In this document: positions 32,430-41,042 of the stretch, in pieces | Position numbering within the stretch: position 1 is the stretch's first letter | How the letters are laid out: each line of letters starts with the position of its first letter | Assembly (NCBI GenBank): GCA_964459325.1 | Contig: CAYWKU010000024.1 | Coordinates: 1 to 50,582 of the forward strand | DNA: 50,582 nt | From: CAYWKU01 sp964459325 | Lineage (GTDB): Bacteria > RBG-13-61-14 > CAYWKU01 | Direction of reading: 5' to 3' | Notes under the pieces: model-generated | What the model was told of the DNA's origin: nothing | Database searches by the model: none | What the model saw: only the letters and a program-made list of their open reading frames with translations | Program-made: the position numbers and the translations under genes

Positions 32430-33023
32430 TCATTTCACTCCCGCAGCTCCGGGCTGTTGCGGCATGGTTTCGGTATACGACGAAGGAGAAACGGGAACGG
32501 CCCGGGGTTCAATATCCAGCTCTTGTTTCTTGATTCCGTACCGGTTCATTATCGTGGCGTAATCGGTTCCGAATTTCTGCAACGCCGCCTGATAGTCCCT
32601 GTTCTTCGCCATAACCTGTTCCATGATTCGCGATGACTTCTGCTTGTCGGGAGTGGCCATGGCATTTATGGTAAGCCTTAGGGCTTCGTGGAGACTTGTC
32701 CAAACTTCCAGGTACTCCTTCCGCAGTTTTTGTACTTCCTCCGATTCCGGTTCCATTTCTTTGACGGGCCTTATCATCACCTTAATGTCTATTGCTATCT
32801 GCGCAATCTTTCGACCGAGCTCGTTAAAATCATCGTGGGATTTCACCTCGTGTTGCTTCAGGGCGCTGAACTTGTTTTCGATTTTCTTTTTCCGGGGGCG
32901 CGAGCTTTCGACCCTGGTGGCGAACTCCACCAACTCGTCGTGGGTCTTTCGGGCCTCGCAACCAAAGACTGTAAGCATTGACATCAGGAGAGTCGCCGAC
33001 AGAATTAATTTAAATACGGCCAT
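32430..33023 (-). CDS. Predicted helical lipoprotein
   Basis: A 197-aa protein. The N-terminal hydrophobic segment (FKLILSATLLMSMLTVFGC) ends in a plausible lipobox Cys near residue 22. The mature part is mostly charged alpha helix (EEVQKLRKEYLEVWTSLHEAL), with a Pro/Ser-rich end. No enzyme motif or family recognised. ATG 33023 is used: AGGAGA lies 9 bases upstream and the ATG shares its A with the TGA of the MetS-like gene. This makes it the third gene of the NSS transporter operon, though a link in function is not obvious. Confidence 0.65.
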   Translation of the reverse strand: MAVFKLILSATLLMSMLTVFGCEARKTHDELVEFATRVESSRPRKKKIENKFSALKQHEVKSHDDFNELGRKIAQIAIDIKVMIRPVKEMEPESEEVQKLRKEYLEVWTSLHEALRLTINAMATPDKQKSSRIMEQVMAKNRDYQAALQKFGTDYATIMNRYGIKKQELDIEPRAVPVSPSSYTETMPQQPGAAGVK

Positions 33024-33136
33024 CAACGCCTTTCTCCTTTTACGTCTATTTGAATCATTTTGTATATGCAGAAGGCGTTAAGCGCTACCACGCTGCCCCA
33101 TGCGAGTATTAGAAGTATCCAACCCGTGGCGGTCAT
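33023..33136 (-). CDS. 37-aa MetS-like small subunit of the NSS transporter
   Basis: MTATGWILLILAWGSVVAL begins this one-TM peptide, which ends in a charged tail (DVKGERR). Its ATG overlaps the NSS transporter's TGA as ATGA, and its TGA overlaps the next gene's ATG, so all three are translationally coupled. By established knowledge some NSS transporters (MetP of corynebacteria) need a short one-helix partner, MetS, encoded directly downstream; length, topology and position all agree. Confidence 0.75.
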   Translation of the reverse strand: MTATGWILLILAWGSVVALNAFCIYKMIQIDVKGERR

Positions 33137-34701
33137 TTAAGCCCCTCCCTTTTCTTTATTCGTTCGGATTTCGCCACCAGCCACACCAGTATAATGAATG
33201 TTACCAGCATCAGGCCCCTGGCCGCCATCAGCCACGGCGCCTTTTCTTCGGGCGCGTCTTTCATTATCAGCTTGTCCCAGAACTCCTGGCTCGTCCACGC
33301 CACGAACAGGGCCAGCGCCGCCAGCGGGGTTATGTAAGTCATCACCGGCCGGAAAAACCGGGGTATCCTTATTTGTGCGCCGCGATTTATTTCATCCCAC
33401 GCGTTTTGCGGCTTGAATATCCACATGAATATAACTATCTCGATAAGACCGAAGAACGTGATGCCGAAGTTGGCCGCCCAGTAGTCCATCTCGCTGAGCA
33501 CGCCGTTGCCGAAAATCACAAGCTGCACACAGACGAAAATGAAACCCCAGAACAACAGAACCGCCCTTTCGCGGGGCAGCTTCAACTCGTCCTGCAAAAA
33601 TGTTATACCCGGCTGGGCCAGGGCCACGCTCGATGTTATCCCGGCAAAGAAAAGCAGCCCGAACCACAACGCCCCGAAAACCTGCCCCATCGGAATCTTC
33701 TGAAATATGATGGGCATGGCGAAAAAGCCTATGTCGAAACTCCCGCCCTGGGCCACGCTCGTGGTCATCCCCGGCCCGAAGTATGCGAAAGCTATGGGTA
33801 TGGCGATGCAACTTCCCAGTATAATCTCGGCGAACTCGTTGGTGGCGGCGGTGCTCAAACCCGTAAGCGCCACGTCGTCCTTCTCCCGCAGATAGCTCGC
33901 GTAACACTGGATGGCCCCGAAGCCTATGCTGAGCGTGAAAAACACCTGCCCGGCGGCGGCGAGCCATACGTCCGCCTCCTTGAGCTTGCTCAGATTCGGG
34001 TTCCACAAGAACCCGAGGCCGTTTATTACCGTCCACTCGGGGTGAGCTATCGGGTCGGGGGCGCCTATGGTAAACACCCGGATGACCAGGATTACGGCGA
34101 ACACGAAAAGCAGCGGCATGGCCACCTTCGCCAGCAACTCTATCCCCCGGGCGATGCCCCTGTACATTACAGAAACGTTTATAACTATGGTAATCAGGAA
34201 GAATATGTAAGCGGTTTTATAAAGGCTCAGCCCCTCGCTCATGTTAGCGCCCAGGAAATTATTGAAAAAGCCGCTCATCTCCTTGAAATTCAAAATGCCG
34301 AAGTAGCTGCCCTTTATGCTGAAAAAGGCGTAAGCCAGCGTCCAGCTCTCCACGTACACGTAGTAAATGCCGATGGTGGTGGGAAGGAAAACCCCCAGCA
34401 CGCCTATGTACTTGGCTATGGGGTGTTTCCAGAACATGGGGAATATGGCCGGGGTGGTGCCGTGGCCGCGTGCGCCGCCGTAGCGGCCCATCGCCCACTC
34501 TATCCACATGAGCGGCATGGCGAGCAATAGCAGGGCGCAGAGATAGGGAATAATGAAAGCCCCGCCGCCGTAGCGGGCCGCCTGGGCCGGAAACCGGAGG
34601 AAGTTGCCCAACCCCACCGCGTTGCCCGCCATCGCAAGCACCAGGCCGATGCGGGTGGCCCACTGTTCCCTGCTCAATCCGCTATTGCCGTGACCTTCCA
34701 T
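33133..34701 (-). CDS. NSS family sodium-dependent amino-acid transporter (MetP/LeuT-type)
   Basis: A 522-aa inner-membrane transporter with about 12 TM helices. The signature of unwound helix 1, AGNAVGLGNFLRFP, is at residues about 25-38. IEWAMGRYGG follows TM helix 2. TM6 and TM8 segments are recognisable (AAAGQVFFTLSIGFGAIQCY; TNEFAEIILGSC). The family takes up amino acids with Na+. The 37-aa partner encoded downstream suggests the MetPS subgroup (methionine, alanine), but the substrate is inferred. The ATG has GAGGGG upstream. It heads a coupled operon with the MetS-like peptide and a lipoprotein. Confidence 0.9.
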   Translation of the reverse strand: MEGHGNSGLSREQWATRIGLVLAMAGNAVGLGNFLRFPAQAARYGGGAFIIPYLCALLLLAMPLMWIEWAMGRYGGARGHGTTPAIFPMFWKHPIAKYIGVLGVFLPTTIGIYYVYVESWTLAYAFFSIKGSYFGILNFKEMSGFFNNFLGANMSEGLSLYKTAYIFFLITIVINVSVMYRGIARGIELLAKVAMPLLFVFAVILVIRVFTIGAPDPIAHPEWTVINGLGFLWNPNLSKLKEADVWLAAAGQVFFTLSIGFGAIQCYASYLREKDDVALTGLSTAATNEFAEIILGSCIAIPIAFAYFGPGMTTSVAQGGSFDIGFFAMPIIFQKIPMGQVFGALWFGLLFFAGITSSVALAQPGITFLQDELKLPRERAVLLFWGFIFVCVQLVIFGNGVLSEMDYWAANFGITFFGLIEIVIFMWIFKPQNAWDEINRGAQIRIPRFFRPVMTYITPLAALALFVAWTSQEFWDKLIMKDAPEEKAPWLMAARGLMLVTFIILVWLVAKSERIKKREGLK

Positions 34702-35103
34702 TGGCCCCTCTTCTTAAAAGTCAAAGGCAGAATCAAGCCGGTCATACTTTAACACCAAGAAGCACAAAATTTCAACAGCCCGTGAAAACTTGGGGACAGA
34801 AAACTTGGGGACACAATACGGGTTTTTGCCTCCAAGCGGGCCATACGTCTATTTATCTGCCTCCAAATTAGCGGGTAGCCGGGCTGGCTGTGGCCGTAAG
34901 GCGCAAGCCGGGGCCGCAGGCAGGGTGGCCCGGACGTTATACGTCCGGGTTGCGCAAGCAACAAGAAAATTGTCCATGAAGTTAAAGTATTGAAAACCGC
35001 ATTCCTTCATTCGAAATCCCGCGGTTGAATTTCTTGTCCCCTTACGGGGACCTCGACGTATAACGTCGAGGCCACCCAGCCCCGTGAAAAGCTCAAAACC
35101 GGT
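34702..35103. repeat. 402-bp gene-free gap with repeat element A
   Basis: Contents: AACTTGGGGACA twice near 34790-34812, a motif often left by IS200-like (RAYT) elements, and element A (34923-35077), which is 155 bp with GGGTGGC/GCCACCC ends. CAGCCCGTGAAAA before the element and CAGCCCCGTGAAAA after it may be direct repeats of an older insertion. No gene is supported. Confidence 0.65.
34923..35077. mobile_element. Element A: 155-bp GGGTGGC...GCCACCC hairpin element
   Basis: From the left: GGGTGGC, palindrome CCGGACGTTATACGTCCGG, hairpin GTTGCGCAAGCAAC, then AAGAAAATT; from the right the mirror order: GCCACCC, palindrome CTCGACGTATAACGTCGAG, hairpin GTCCCCTTACGGGGAC, AATTTCTT. The same order and length (155 bp) occur in element B at 44622-44776, with different stems. 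Confidence 0.65.
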
Positions 35104-35850
35104 CTATTCGGGGGGTATGTTGCTTTCTATCCAATGCTTTGCTTTGGAAGTCAGCTCCTTCCTGTCGCGCAGAGTCATCCCTTCGGTTGGGATGGGCGGG
35201 CCGATGGTAACCGTTATTTTACCCGGCCTTACGGGCCAGAAATCCGGCGGCATGACTTGACTGCCGCCCGATATGGCCACCGGCACCAGCGACGCCCCCG
35301 ACCATACGGCCACCGCGGCGGCGCCGTCGGTGAACTCTCCCAGACCTTCTTCCTCGTGAATGCCGCCTTCGGGGAAGATGAGTATCCTTTCGCCGCGGGT
35401 CAGAAGTCCGGCAGCTTCCTTCTTTATTGATTTTAGCGCCGAGAGTTTTTCCCGCCGGTCTATCAAAAAATGCTTCTGGGCCAGCAGCACCACGTTAACC
35501 CCCGGCAGCTTGAGCAGCGACCTTTTGGCCACGAACCTGAAACCGCCTTCCACTCCCGCCAGCAGCGAAAGAACGTCCATGTAACTCCGGTGATTGGAAA
35601 CATAGACCGCTCCCTTCCGAGGCGGCTCTTCTCCGGAAAAATTGCGCACTTCCAGCTTCGCCCCGGCGATTTTCATAACCAGCCGGGCCCACCGTTTTAC
35701 GAAAAACCGCCCCGCCTTCTCGCTTGAAAGTAAAACCGGCGCCGCAACGGGGGTCAGAGCGATAACCACAAAGGCAATGCCCGCCCACGCCAATGCCGAA
35801 CGGGCGAACGTCTTTACTACGCCCGCTTCAGTTGAATTTGATTTCCCCAT
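35104..35850 (-). CDS. 1-acyl-sn-glycerol-3-phosphate acyltransferase-like (PlsC family)
   Basis: A 248-aa membrane-associated acyltransferase. A hydrophobic helix at about 17-40 anchors it. The catalytic HX4D motif is NHRSYMD near residue 83, and the glycerol-phosphate-binding block is FPEGGIHEEEG. The C-terminal block VAISGGSQVMPPDFWPVRPG also fits. It should acylate lysophosphatidic acid at the cytoplasmic membrane; PlsC-fold enzymes can have other acceptors, so the assignment is to family. It starts 3 bp after the stop of the metallophosphoesterase gene, so the two are coupled. Confidence 0.85.
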   Translation of the reverse strand: MGKSNSTEAGVVKTFARSALAWAGIAFVVIALTPVAAPVLLSSEKAGRFFVKRWARLVMKIAGAKLEVRNFSGEEPPRKGAVYVSNHRSYMDVLSLLAGVEGGFRFVAKRSLLKLPGVNVVLLAQKHFLIDRREKLSALKSIKKEAAGLLTRGERILIFPEGGIHEEEGLGEFTDGAAAVAVWSGASLVPVAISGGSQVMPPDFWPVRPGKITVTIGPPIPTEGMTLRDRKELTSKAKHWIESNIPPE

Positions 35851-35853
35851 TAG

Positions 35854-37176
35854 TTACAGGCTTTTCCGGATGGCGCTTCTGGATTCGTAAAACGAACCGA
35901 ACTTTATGTAATGCTTCCGGTGAGCGCCCAGGTCTATGATTTTATGCTCGGGAGTCGAGGCGTCTTTGAAATCCGCCGTTGTTTTTCCGTCGTTTTCCTG
36001 TTTCAGCCTGAGGTATGGGCAGGTTTTGAAATGCTCCCCGGAAAGTCCGTCTTCATCCACCAGGTTCAAATAAACCCAGCTTCCGAGGTTGAAGTAATAC
36101 TTTTTCTCCGGGTCCAGCGTATAACTCTCCAGTCGGGATATGAACTTCTCTTCCTCATCCCACTCGCGGGCATCCAGAAAGTGGGAATGGCCCATTATGG
36201 ACACGTGGGGCACGAAATCGAGGTCACGAAGCTGGGGAACTTCCCTGTATGACTCCCTTGCCCATTTCCTCAGAATCCGGGGAGTTTCGTCTTCCACCCC
36301 CAGCCTCAACAACTTGTTCCTCATGTTCTTCAGCCCATGCACGCTTGTAAGGTCTATCAGCTTGGCCCTTACCGGATGGCCGCTGCGCTCGAGTATGTCA
36401 ATCAGGTCCTTCAGCATCTCTTCCTGTTCCCCGAACGGAAGAACGCCGTACCGAATAAGCCTGTCGATGTAGTCGAAAACCCTGCTGCGGGGGCGTATGG
36501 ACCTGAGGAGAAGGAAGGGCATGATTTCGCCGTTGCCGCAATCCACCCCGAAGTCCTTTACCACCTCTTCCCGTGCGTTTTCACCGAAGACGTCTTCGAT
36601 TTTGCCCGGGTACCGGCGGTTTTCCCATTTACTGATGAGGTCCGTCACCAACATCGCCCCCAGCGGCGGGGCTCCGTTACGATGCAGGTTGAACGGGTCC
36701 AGCCGGTGGCCGTGCTCGGCGTATATGTGCATCTTGTGGCTAAGGTAATAATCGGCCACGGTAAACTTGCCGTAGTCGGAACGCTCGCGGGTTTTGCTTA
36801 ATATACGCTGCCCCAGAGCCTCGTTGACGTTTCCGAACCGGAGGGGATAGTCGTGGTTGCCCCACACGTAAAAAACGGAGTTGTCATCCTCCAGAAACCT
36901 CGTCAAAGCCTCGAAAACTTCGGGGTGTGCCGGGAACACTCCGTTCTCAAGCTGGTCCAGGGCCACCTCGTCATAGGATTCTGCCTGCTTGCGTACTTTA
37001 GAAGGCGTTTCCAGCAAATCTATGATGTCTCCGAGCAGTATCAGCTCCTGGTTCTCCCCCGGTCGCTTGTCTTCCTTTATCTTATCAAGCAGGGATACGA
37101 AATATCGCCACTTGACGTTGAACTCGTCGTATCTGCCGCCGTCCATAACGTGGCAGTCGGACACGAAATATCTCAT
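35854..37176 (-). CDS. Calcineurin-like metallophosphoesterase
   Basis: A 440-aa cytoplasmic protein with all metal-binding blocks of the family: SDCHVMD (D, H) near residue 7, LLGDIIDL, WGNHDYP, AEHGHRLDP and GHSHF. The fold recalls LpxH (UDP-2,3-diacylglucosamine hydrolase of lipid A synthesis) in its first half, but it is nearly twice as long, with an insertion of about 150 residues between the third and fourth blocks. It may therefore act on another phosphoester. AAGGGGA precedes the ATG. Coupling to PlsC suggests a lipid-related phosphoester substrate, as inference. Confidence 0.75.
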   Translation of the reverse strand: MRYFVSDCHVMDGGRYDEFNVKWRYFVSLLDKIKEDKRPGENQELILLGDIIDLLETPSKVRKQAESYDEVALDQLENGVFPAHPEVFEALTRFLEDDNSVFYVWGNHDYPLRFGNVNEALGQRILSKTRERSDYGKFTVADYYLSHKMHIYAEHGHRLDPFNLHRNGAPPLGAMLVTDLISKWENRRYPGKIEDVFGENAREEVVKDFGVDCGNGEIMPFLLLRSIRPRSRVFDYIDRLIRYGVLPFGEQEEMLKDLIDILERSGHPVRAKLIDLTSVHGLKNMRNKLLRLGVEDETPRILRKWARESYREVPQLRDLDFVPHVSIMGHSHFLDAREWDEEEKFISRLESYTLDPEKKYYFNLGSWVYLNLVDEDGLSGEHFKTCPYLRLKQENDGKTTADFKDASTPEHKIIDLGAHRKHYIKFGSFYESRSAIRKSL

Positions 37177-37217
37177 AACCGGGTCCCCTTAATGCCTGAA
37201 TTCCCTTTTAAGGGTAG

Positions 37218-37326
37218 CACACCCTTACCGCAGGGCGGTTTATGGAGCGTAAAAGTATCGAATACTCAATTTACCCCCGAGCCGTGTCCCGGGTCTTTAC
37301 AAAACTCCGGGGGCGGTCAGGGTGTG
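37218..37326. mobile_element. 109-bp element with CACACCCTTACCGC/GCGGTCAGGGTGTG ends
   Basis: Second full copy of the element seen between panC and panD: same ends (14 bp, one mismatch), same flanking AAGGGTAG, 109 against 110 bp. Non-coding; fills the divergent gap before comEC. Confidence 0.65.
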
Positions 37327-37392
37327 ATGTCGCCGGGTTTATTATCCAAAAGTCCCGGTTTCACGGGCATTAAATATATTTACCCGAGACCG

Positions 37393-37422
37393 TTGACGCA
37401 AACTCTGAGTTTGGATTAAAAT
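37393..37422 (+). promoter_or_regulatory. sigma70-like promoter of comEC, nearly leaderless
   Basis: TTGACG (37393-37398), 18 bp, TAAAAT (37417-37422). The ATG at 37432 is 9 bp after the -10 box, so the mRNA should start within about three bases of it. The GGAG at 37424 would then lie upstream of the transcript. Confidence 0.6.
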
Positions 37423-37431
37423 GGAGCACCG

Positions 37432-39942
37432 ATGCGTCAATTTCTGATGGCGCCTGCTGTGCGCATACGCAGGCCAGTGGTGTGGATGGCCGTAATTTTC
37501 GCGCCCGCTGTATGGGGGGGAGTGGAGTTCCCTTCCTTCGGAAAACTTTTTGGCTGGCCGGCCCTGGCTTTCGCCGGAATATGGCTCGCGTTGCTGTGTT
37601 TCAACCTGCGCAGAGCGGCAAAACCGGCCCTCGGGCTGGCGATTGCCGTGGCGGGCTTATGGTTGGGAGGCCGGGCGATAAGCCCCGAATTCGGCCCCTC
37701 CCACGTAGCAAGCTTTGCAAAAAATAAAATCACGATGAAGGGAAAGCTTTACGAGCTTCCCCGCCAATATCCCGGCAAAACTTATCTTTTCGTTGAAGCC
37801 CTCGAACACATCGAAAACGAACAACGATTCCCCGCCGAAGGAAAAATCAGGCTGACAGTGGCCGAAAATTGTCCCCCGCTTACCTACGGGGACGAGATAG
37901 TCTTTTCCACCACCCCGCGCCGCCCGTCGAGCTACAATAACCCCGGCGTGTTCGATTACAAGCGATACCTGGCCTCCCGGGGGATATTCGTTACCGGCTA
38001 CGTGAAAAACGGTAAAAAAATCAAACGGTTGGGTAACCATCAAAACGGGATTTCTTATCACATACAGCGTCTGCGGCAAAACATTTCCGCAAAAATCGAC
38101 GAACTTTCCGAGGGAAGGGAGGAGGGAAAAGTACTCAGGGCGCTTATCACGGGAGACCGATGGGCGGTGCCCGACCGGGTGAACGACGCCTTCGCCCGCG
38201 CCGGAGTGGCTCACCTGCTGGCAGTCTCCGGCCTGCACCTGGCCATAGTCGCCTCGCTGATATACTGGCTCGTCCTGTGGCTTTTCAAGCGCAGCGAAAG
38301 GCTCATGCTGGCTGTCGAGGTCAAGCGGGCCGCCGCCCTTCTTACAATTCCGCTGGTTATCGCCTACGCCGAGCTGGCCGGGGGAAGAATTCCAACCATA
38401 CGGGCGGCGGTGATGATTACCGTCTACCTGGTGGCCGTGGCCATTGGCCGATCGAACGACCTCAGAAGCGCCATAGCCGTGGCCGCGATAATACTGCTGG
38501 CCGCGTGGCCCGCTTCCATTACTTCGGCGGGTTTCATATTGAGTTTTACTGCGGTCATCGTCATCGCCGAAACGATACCGGTGCTTCAGAACAGGGTGGA
38601 GCCGAAGCTGATGAAAGACAACCCGGGAAAGGCTTACCGGGCGAAAAGATACTTCCTCTTCAGCCTGATTACCGGAACGGCAATAGTGGCGGCGATAAGC
38701 CCCATGATTATGCGCATGTTTCACCAGTTCCAGTACCTGTCGCCGGTGACCAACCTGATTTTCATTCCGGTGGCCGGGTACTTTGTTCTCCCGCTGGGAA
38801 TCGTTTCCGTCCTGGCAAATTCCATATCGGGCGAGTTGGGAACCATGTTGCTCAAGATAAACCTGTGGCTCGTAGACGGAATGGTGGAGGCGGCGAAATG
38901 GTTCGCTAAATCACCGGGGGCGGGAGCGATGACACCCATACCGTCCCTCTTGCAAGTGGCGGCGGTGTTCGCTCTCGTGATTTTCGGACTCCGTTTTATC
39001 AGCATGAAAGGCCTACCGCGCACCGCTATCGCCGCCGGGTTGCTGGCATCGGCGTCCCTGCTGGCCGCCTTCACCGGCGGAAACTTTGTCCGGAATCACT
39101 ATGGCGACCGTCTGAAAGTTGCGTTCCTGGACGTGGGCGCAAGCGATTGCACGGTATTGCACGCGCCCGGCGGGAAAACCGTGCTGATAGACGCGGGAGA
39201 CCGGTTCGGCGCCTTCGACTTCGGAGAAAGGATAATCGGGCCTTACCTGTTGACCATCCCAACCAAAACTATCGACCTGGTAATCGTAACTCACCCCCAC
39301 TACAACAATATCGGCGGACTGGAATGGCTGCTGGACAATTTCGGGGTGGACCAAATATGGATGGCCGATGCCGCGCTGCCGACAAACTACATCGAAAGAG
39401 TAACCGCGCCCGCTCGAAAAGCCGATGTTCCCGTCAGAAAGCTGTCGCGAGGCGACGGCGAGGTGCTCTTCGGGAACTTGAAATTCGATATACTCTGGCC
39501 TCCGAAAAGTTATCGGCCTCCCGAGAAGGATTGGCTCGATGTAAACGCCTCATCCCTGGTTTTCAGGGTAACTCATCGGGATTTATCGTTTCTTTTTGCC
39601 GGCGACGCCGAATCCCGCACACAGGAAAAAATTCTCGGGCTGGAAAAAACTCTCGGGGCCGACGTGCTCATGGTTCCCCATCACGCCGATAAGGGGGCGA
39701 TTTCAAAGGAGTTTCTCGAAGCGGTCAACCCGAAAGCGGCGGTAGTCAGCGCACGCACGGGGTGGAGGCGGAGATACCCCGACCGGGAAGTCTTGAGGCG
39801 AATTTCGCAAACCGGCGCTAAAATCATCAGAACGGACTCATCGGGCGCCGTAAGGGTAGAAGAGGGCGAAGACAGTATCCGGATTTGTGGCTGGACGGGG
39901 AGATTATGGAAGAAAATCGCCGAATTACCATCCTCCAGGTAG
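37432..39942 (+). CDS. comEC: ComEC/Rec2 DNA-internalisation channel protein
   Basis: An 836-aa inner-membrane protein that, in naturally competent bacteria, passes single-stranded DNA through the membrane. The order is N-terminal TM helices, an OB-fold-like periplasmic part (KGKLYELPRQYPGKTYLFVE), the competence core (VAHLLAVSGLHLAIVASLIYW, GGRIPTIRAAVMITVYL), about 8 further TM helices, and a C-terminal metallo-beta-lactamase domain (LKVAFLDVGASDCTVLHAPGGKTVLIDAG). The MBL metal motif reads H-P-H-Y-N-N, where family members usually have H-x-x-x-D-H, so two ligands are lost, although GDAESR and VPHHADK are kept. Nuclease activity is doubtful; the channel may still work. It overlaps the next gene by 37 bp. 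Confidence 0.9.
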   Translation: MRQFLMAPAVRIRRPVVWMAVIFAPAVWGGVEFPSFGKLFGWPALAFAGIWLALLCFNLRRAAKPALGLAIAVAGLWLGGRAISPEFGPSHVASFAKNKITMKGKLYELPRQYPGKTYLFVEALEHIENEQRFPAEGKIRLTVAENCPPLTYGDEIVFSTTPRRPSSYNNPGVFDYKRYLASRGIFVTGYVKNGKKIKRLGNHQNGISYHIQRLRQNISAKIDELSEGREEGKVLRALITGDRWAVPDRVNDAFARAGVAHLLAVSGLHLAIVASLIYWLVLWLFKRSERLMLAVEVKRAAALLTIPLVIAYAELAGGRIPTIRAAVMITVYLVAVAIGRSNDLRSAIAVAAIILLAAWPASITSAGFILSFTAVIVIAETIPVLQNRVEPKLMKDNPGKAYRAKRYFLFSLITGTAIVAAISPMIMRMFHQFQYLSPVTNLIFIPVAGYFVLPLGIVSVLANSISGELGTMLLKINLWLVDGMVEAAKWFAKSPGAGAMTPIPSLLQVAAVFALVIFGLRFISMKGLPRTAIAAGLLASASLLAAFTGGNFVRNHYGDRLKVAFLDVGASDCTVLHAPGGKTVLIDAGDRFGAFDFGERIIGPYLLTIPTKTIDLVIVTHPHYNNIGGLEWLLDNFGVDQIWMADAALPTNYIERVTAPARKADVPVRKLSRGDGEVLFGNLKFDILWPPKSYRPPEKDWLDVNASSLVFRVTHRDLSFLFAGDAESRTQEKILGLEKTLGADVLMVPHHADKGAISKEFLEAVNPKAAVVSARTGWRRRYPDREVLRRISQTGAKIIRTDSSGAVRVEEGEDSIRICGWTGRLWKKIAELPSSR

Positions 39943-41042
39943 ACGAGATACGCTGGTACAACATCGGCGCCTGGTATGCCGTCAACCTGTCGGTGGGACT
40001 GGCCGAGCTGGGGCGCCGGGTGATTTTCATCTCCGGTAAAGATAAGCCGCCCGGCGCCAAAGCCCGCAATGCCGGCCTCGAGGTAATAGACGACTTCTCC
40101 TTCGCTCCTTCCCGTTTTCCGGGGGAGGTGCGCAAGCTGGCCCGCGTCATAAACGAAACCGGCGCCCGCGTGGTATGCGCTCACAGGGCGGGAAGCATGA
40201 ACCTGGCCCTGATGGCACGAATGCTGGAGAGGAAAACCAACCCCGCCCTGGTAAGGGCCCGCTTCGACACCAGGCCGGTGAAGACCGGCAGGCTCAATAG
40301 GGAGATTTACAACCTCACCGACGGGGTGCTCGTGCCCAACTCCGAAATAGCCGACCGCCACGTCGCCGGCCTGGGCATGCCCGCCGAAAAGGTAAGGTTG
40401 ATGCCCGGCGGAGTGGACACTCAACTCTTCCAACCCATTGATTCAAAAGCGGAAATTAAAAGGGAGCTCGGCGTGCCGGAGGAGGCGCCGCTGGTGGGAA
40501 TGGTCGGAAGGCTCGACCATGTAAAGGGCCACGAGCATTTCCTCGAAGCCGCCTCAATGGTGGCGGAAAAAATGCCCGATGCCCGGTTCGTTATTGTGGG
40601 AGAGGAGATAAATATCACCGTGGCGCGGTTGAAAAAACTGGCCGATAAGCTAAACATTCCCGACAAGCTGGTCTTCGTGAATTCGCGGATTGAAATAAAC
40701 AGGCTCGTGGCCGCGCTGGACGTGGGAGTGGTCTCGAGCACCGGCAGTGAGGCGCTTAGCAGGGTGGCCCTCGAGTACATGGCCTGCGGCGTTCCGGTGG
40801 TAGCCACCCGGGTGGGGGGATTGCCCGAAATGGTGGAAAATGAAACCGTTGGCCTGACCGTTCCGCCGGCCAATCCGGGCGCCATGGCCGATGCCGTTCA
40901 ACGGATGCTCGAAGACCCCGACGATGCGCGGAAAATGGGCGGGGAAGGGCGGAGGAGGGCCGTCGAGCTTTATTCCCGGGAAGCGCTTGCACGCAAAGCC
41001 GAAAAGTTCTTCACCGAAATCATAAACCGCAGGGTGAGGTAA
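39906..41042 (+). CDS. Glycosyltransferase family 4 (group 1) protein
   Basis: A 378-aa GT-B fold enzyme. The N-terminal acceptor domain starts ITILQVDEIRWYNIGAWYAV. The C-terminal donor domain has GMVGRLDHVKGHEHFLEA, and the E-x7-E motif in EALSRVALEYMACGVPVVATRVGGLPE. No TM helices. It transfers a sugar from a nucleotide-sugar to a growing glycan. ATG 39906 is used instead of an in-frame TTG at 39885; GGGGAG precedes it. It overlaps comEC by 37 bp and the following GT2 gene by TAATG, so it forms an operon with both, most likely for LPS core synthesis. Confidence 0.88.
   Translation: MEENRRITILQVDEIRWYNIGAWYAVNLSVGLAELGRRVIFISGKDKPPGAKARNAGLEVIDDFSFAPSRFPGEVRKLARVINETGARVVCAHRAGSMNLALMARMLERKTNPALVRARFDTRPVKTGRLNREIYNLTDGVLVPNSEIADRHVAGLGMPAEKVRLMPGGVDTQLFQPIDSKAEIKRELGVPEEAPLVGMVGRLDHVKGHEHFLEAASMVAEKMPDARFVIVGEEINITVARLKKLADKLNIPDKLVFVNSRIEINRLVAALDVGVVSSTGSEALSRVALEYMACGVPVVATRVGGLPEMVENETVGLTVPPANPGAMADAVQRMLEDPDDARKMGGEGRRRAVELYSREALARKAEKFFTEIINRRVR

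Noticed and set aside
33100..34530. 476-codon plus-strand frame opposite the NSS transporter
   Set aside because: The product is rich in Arg, His, Pro and Tyr with no fold; the opposite strand encodes a clear 12-TM transporter.
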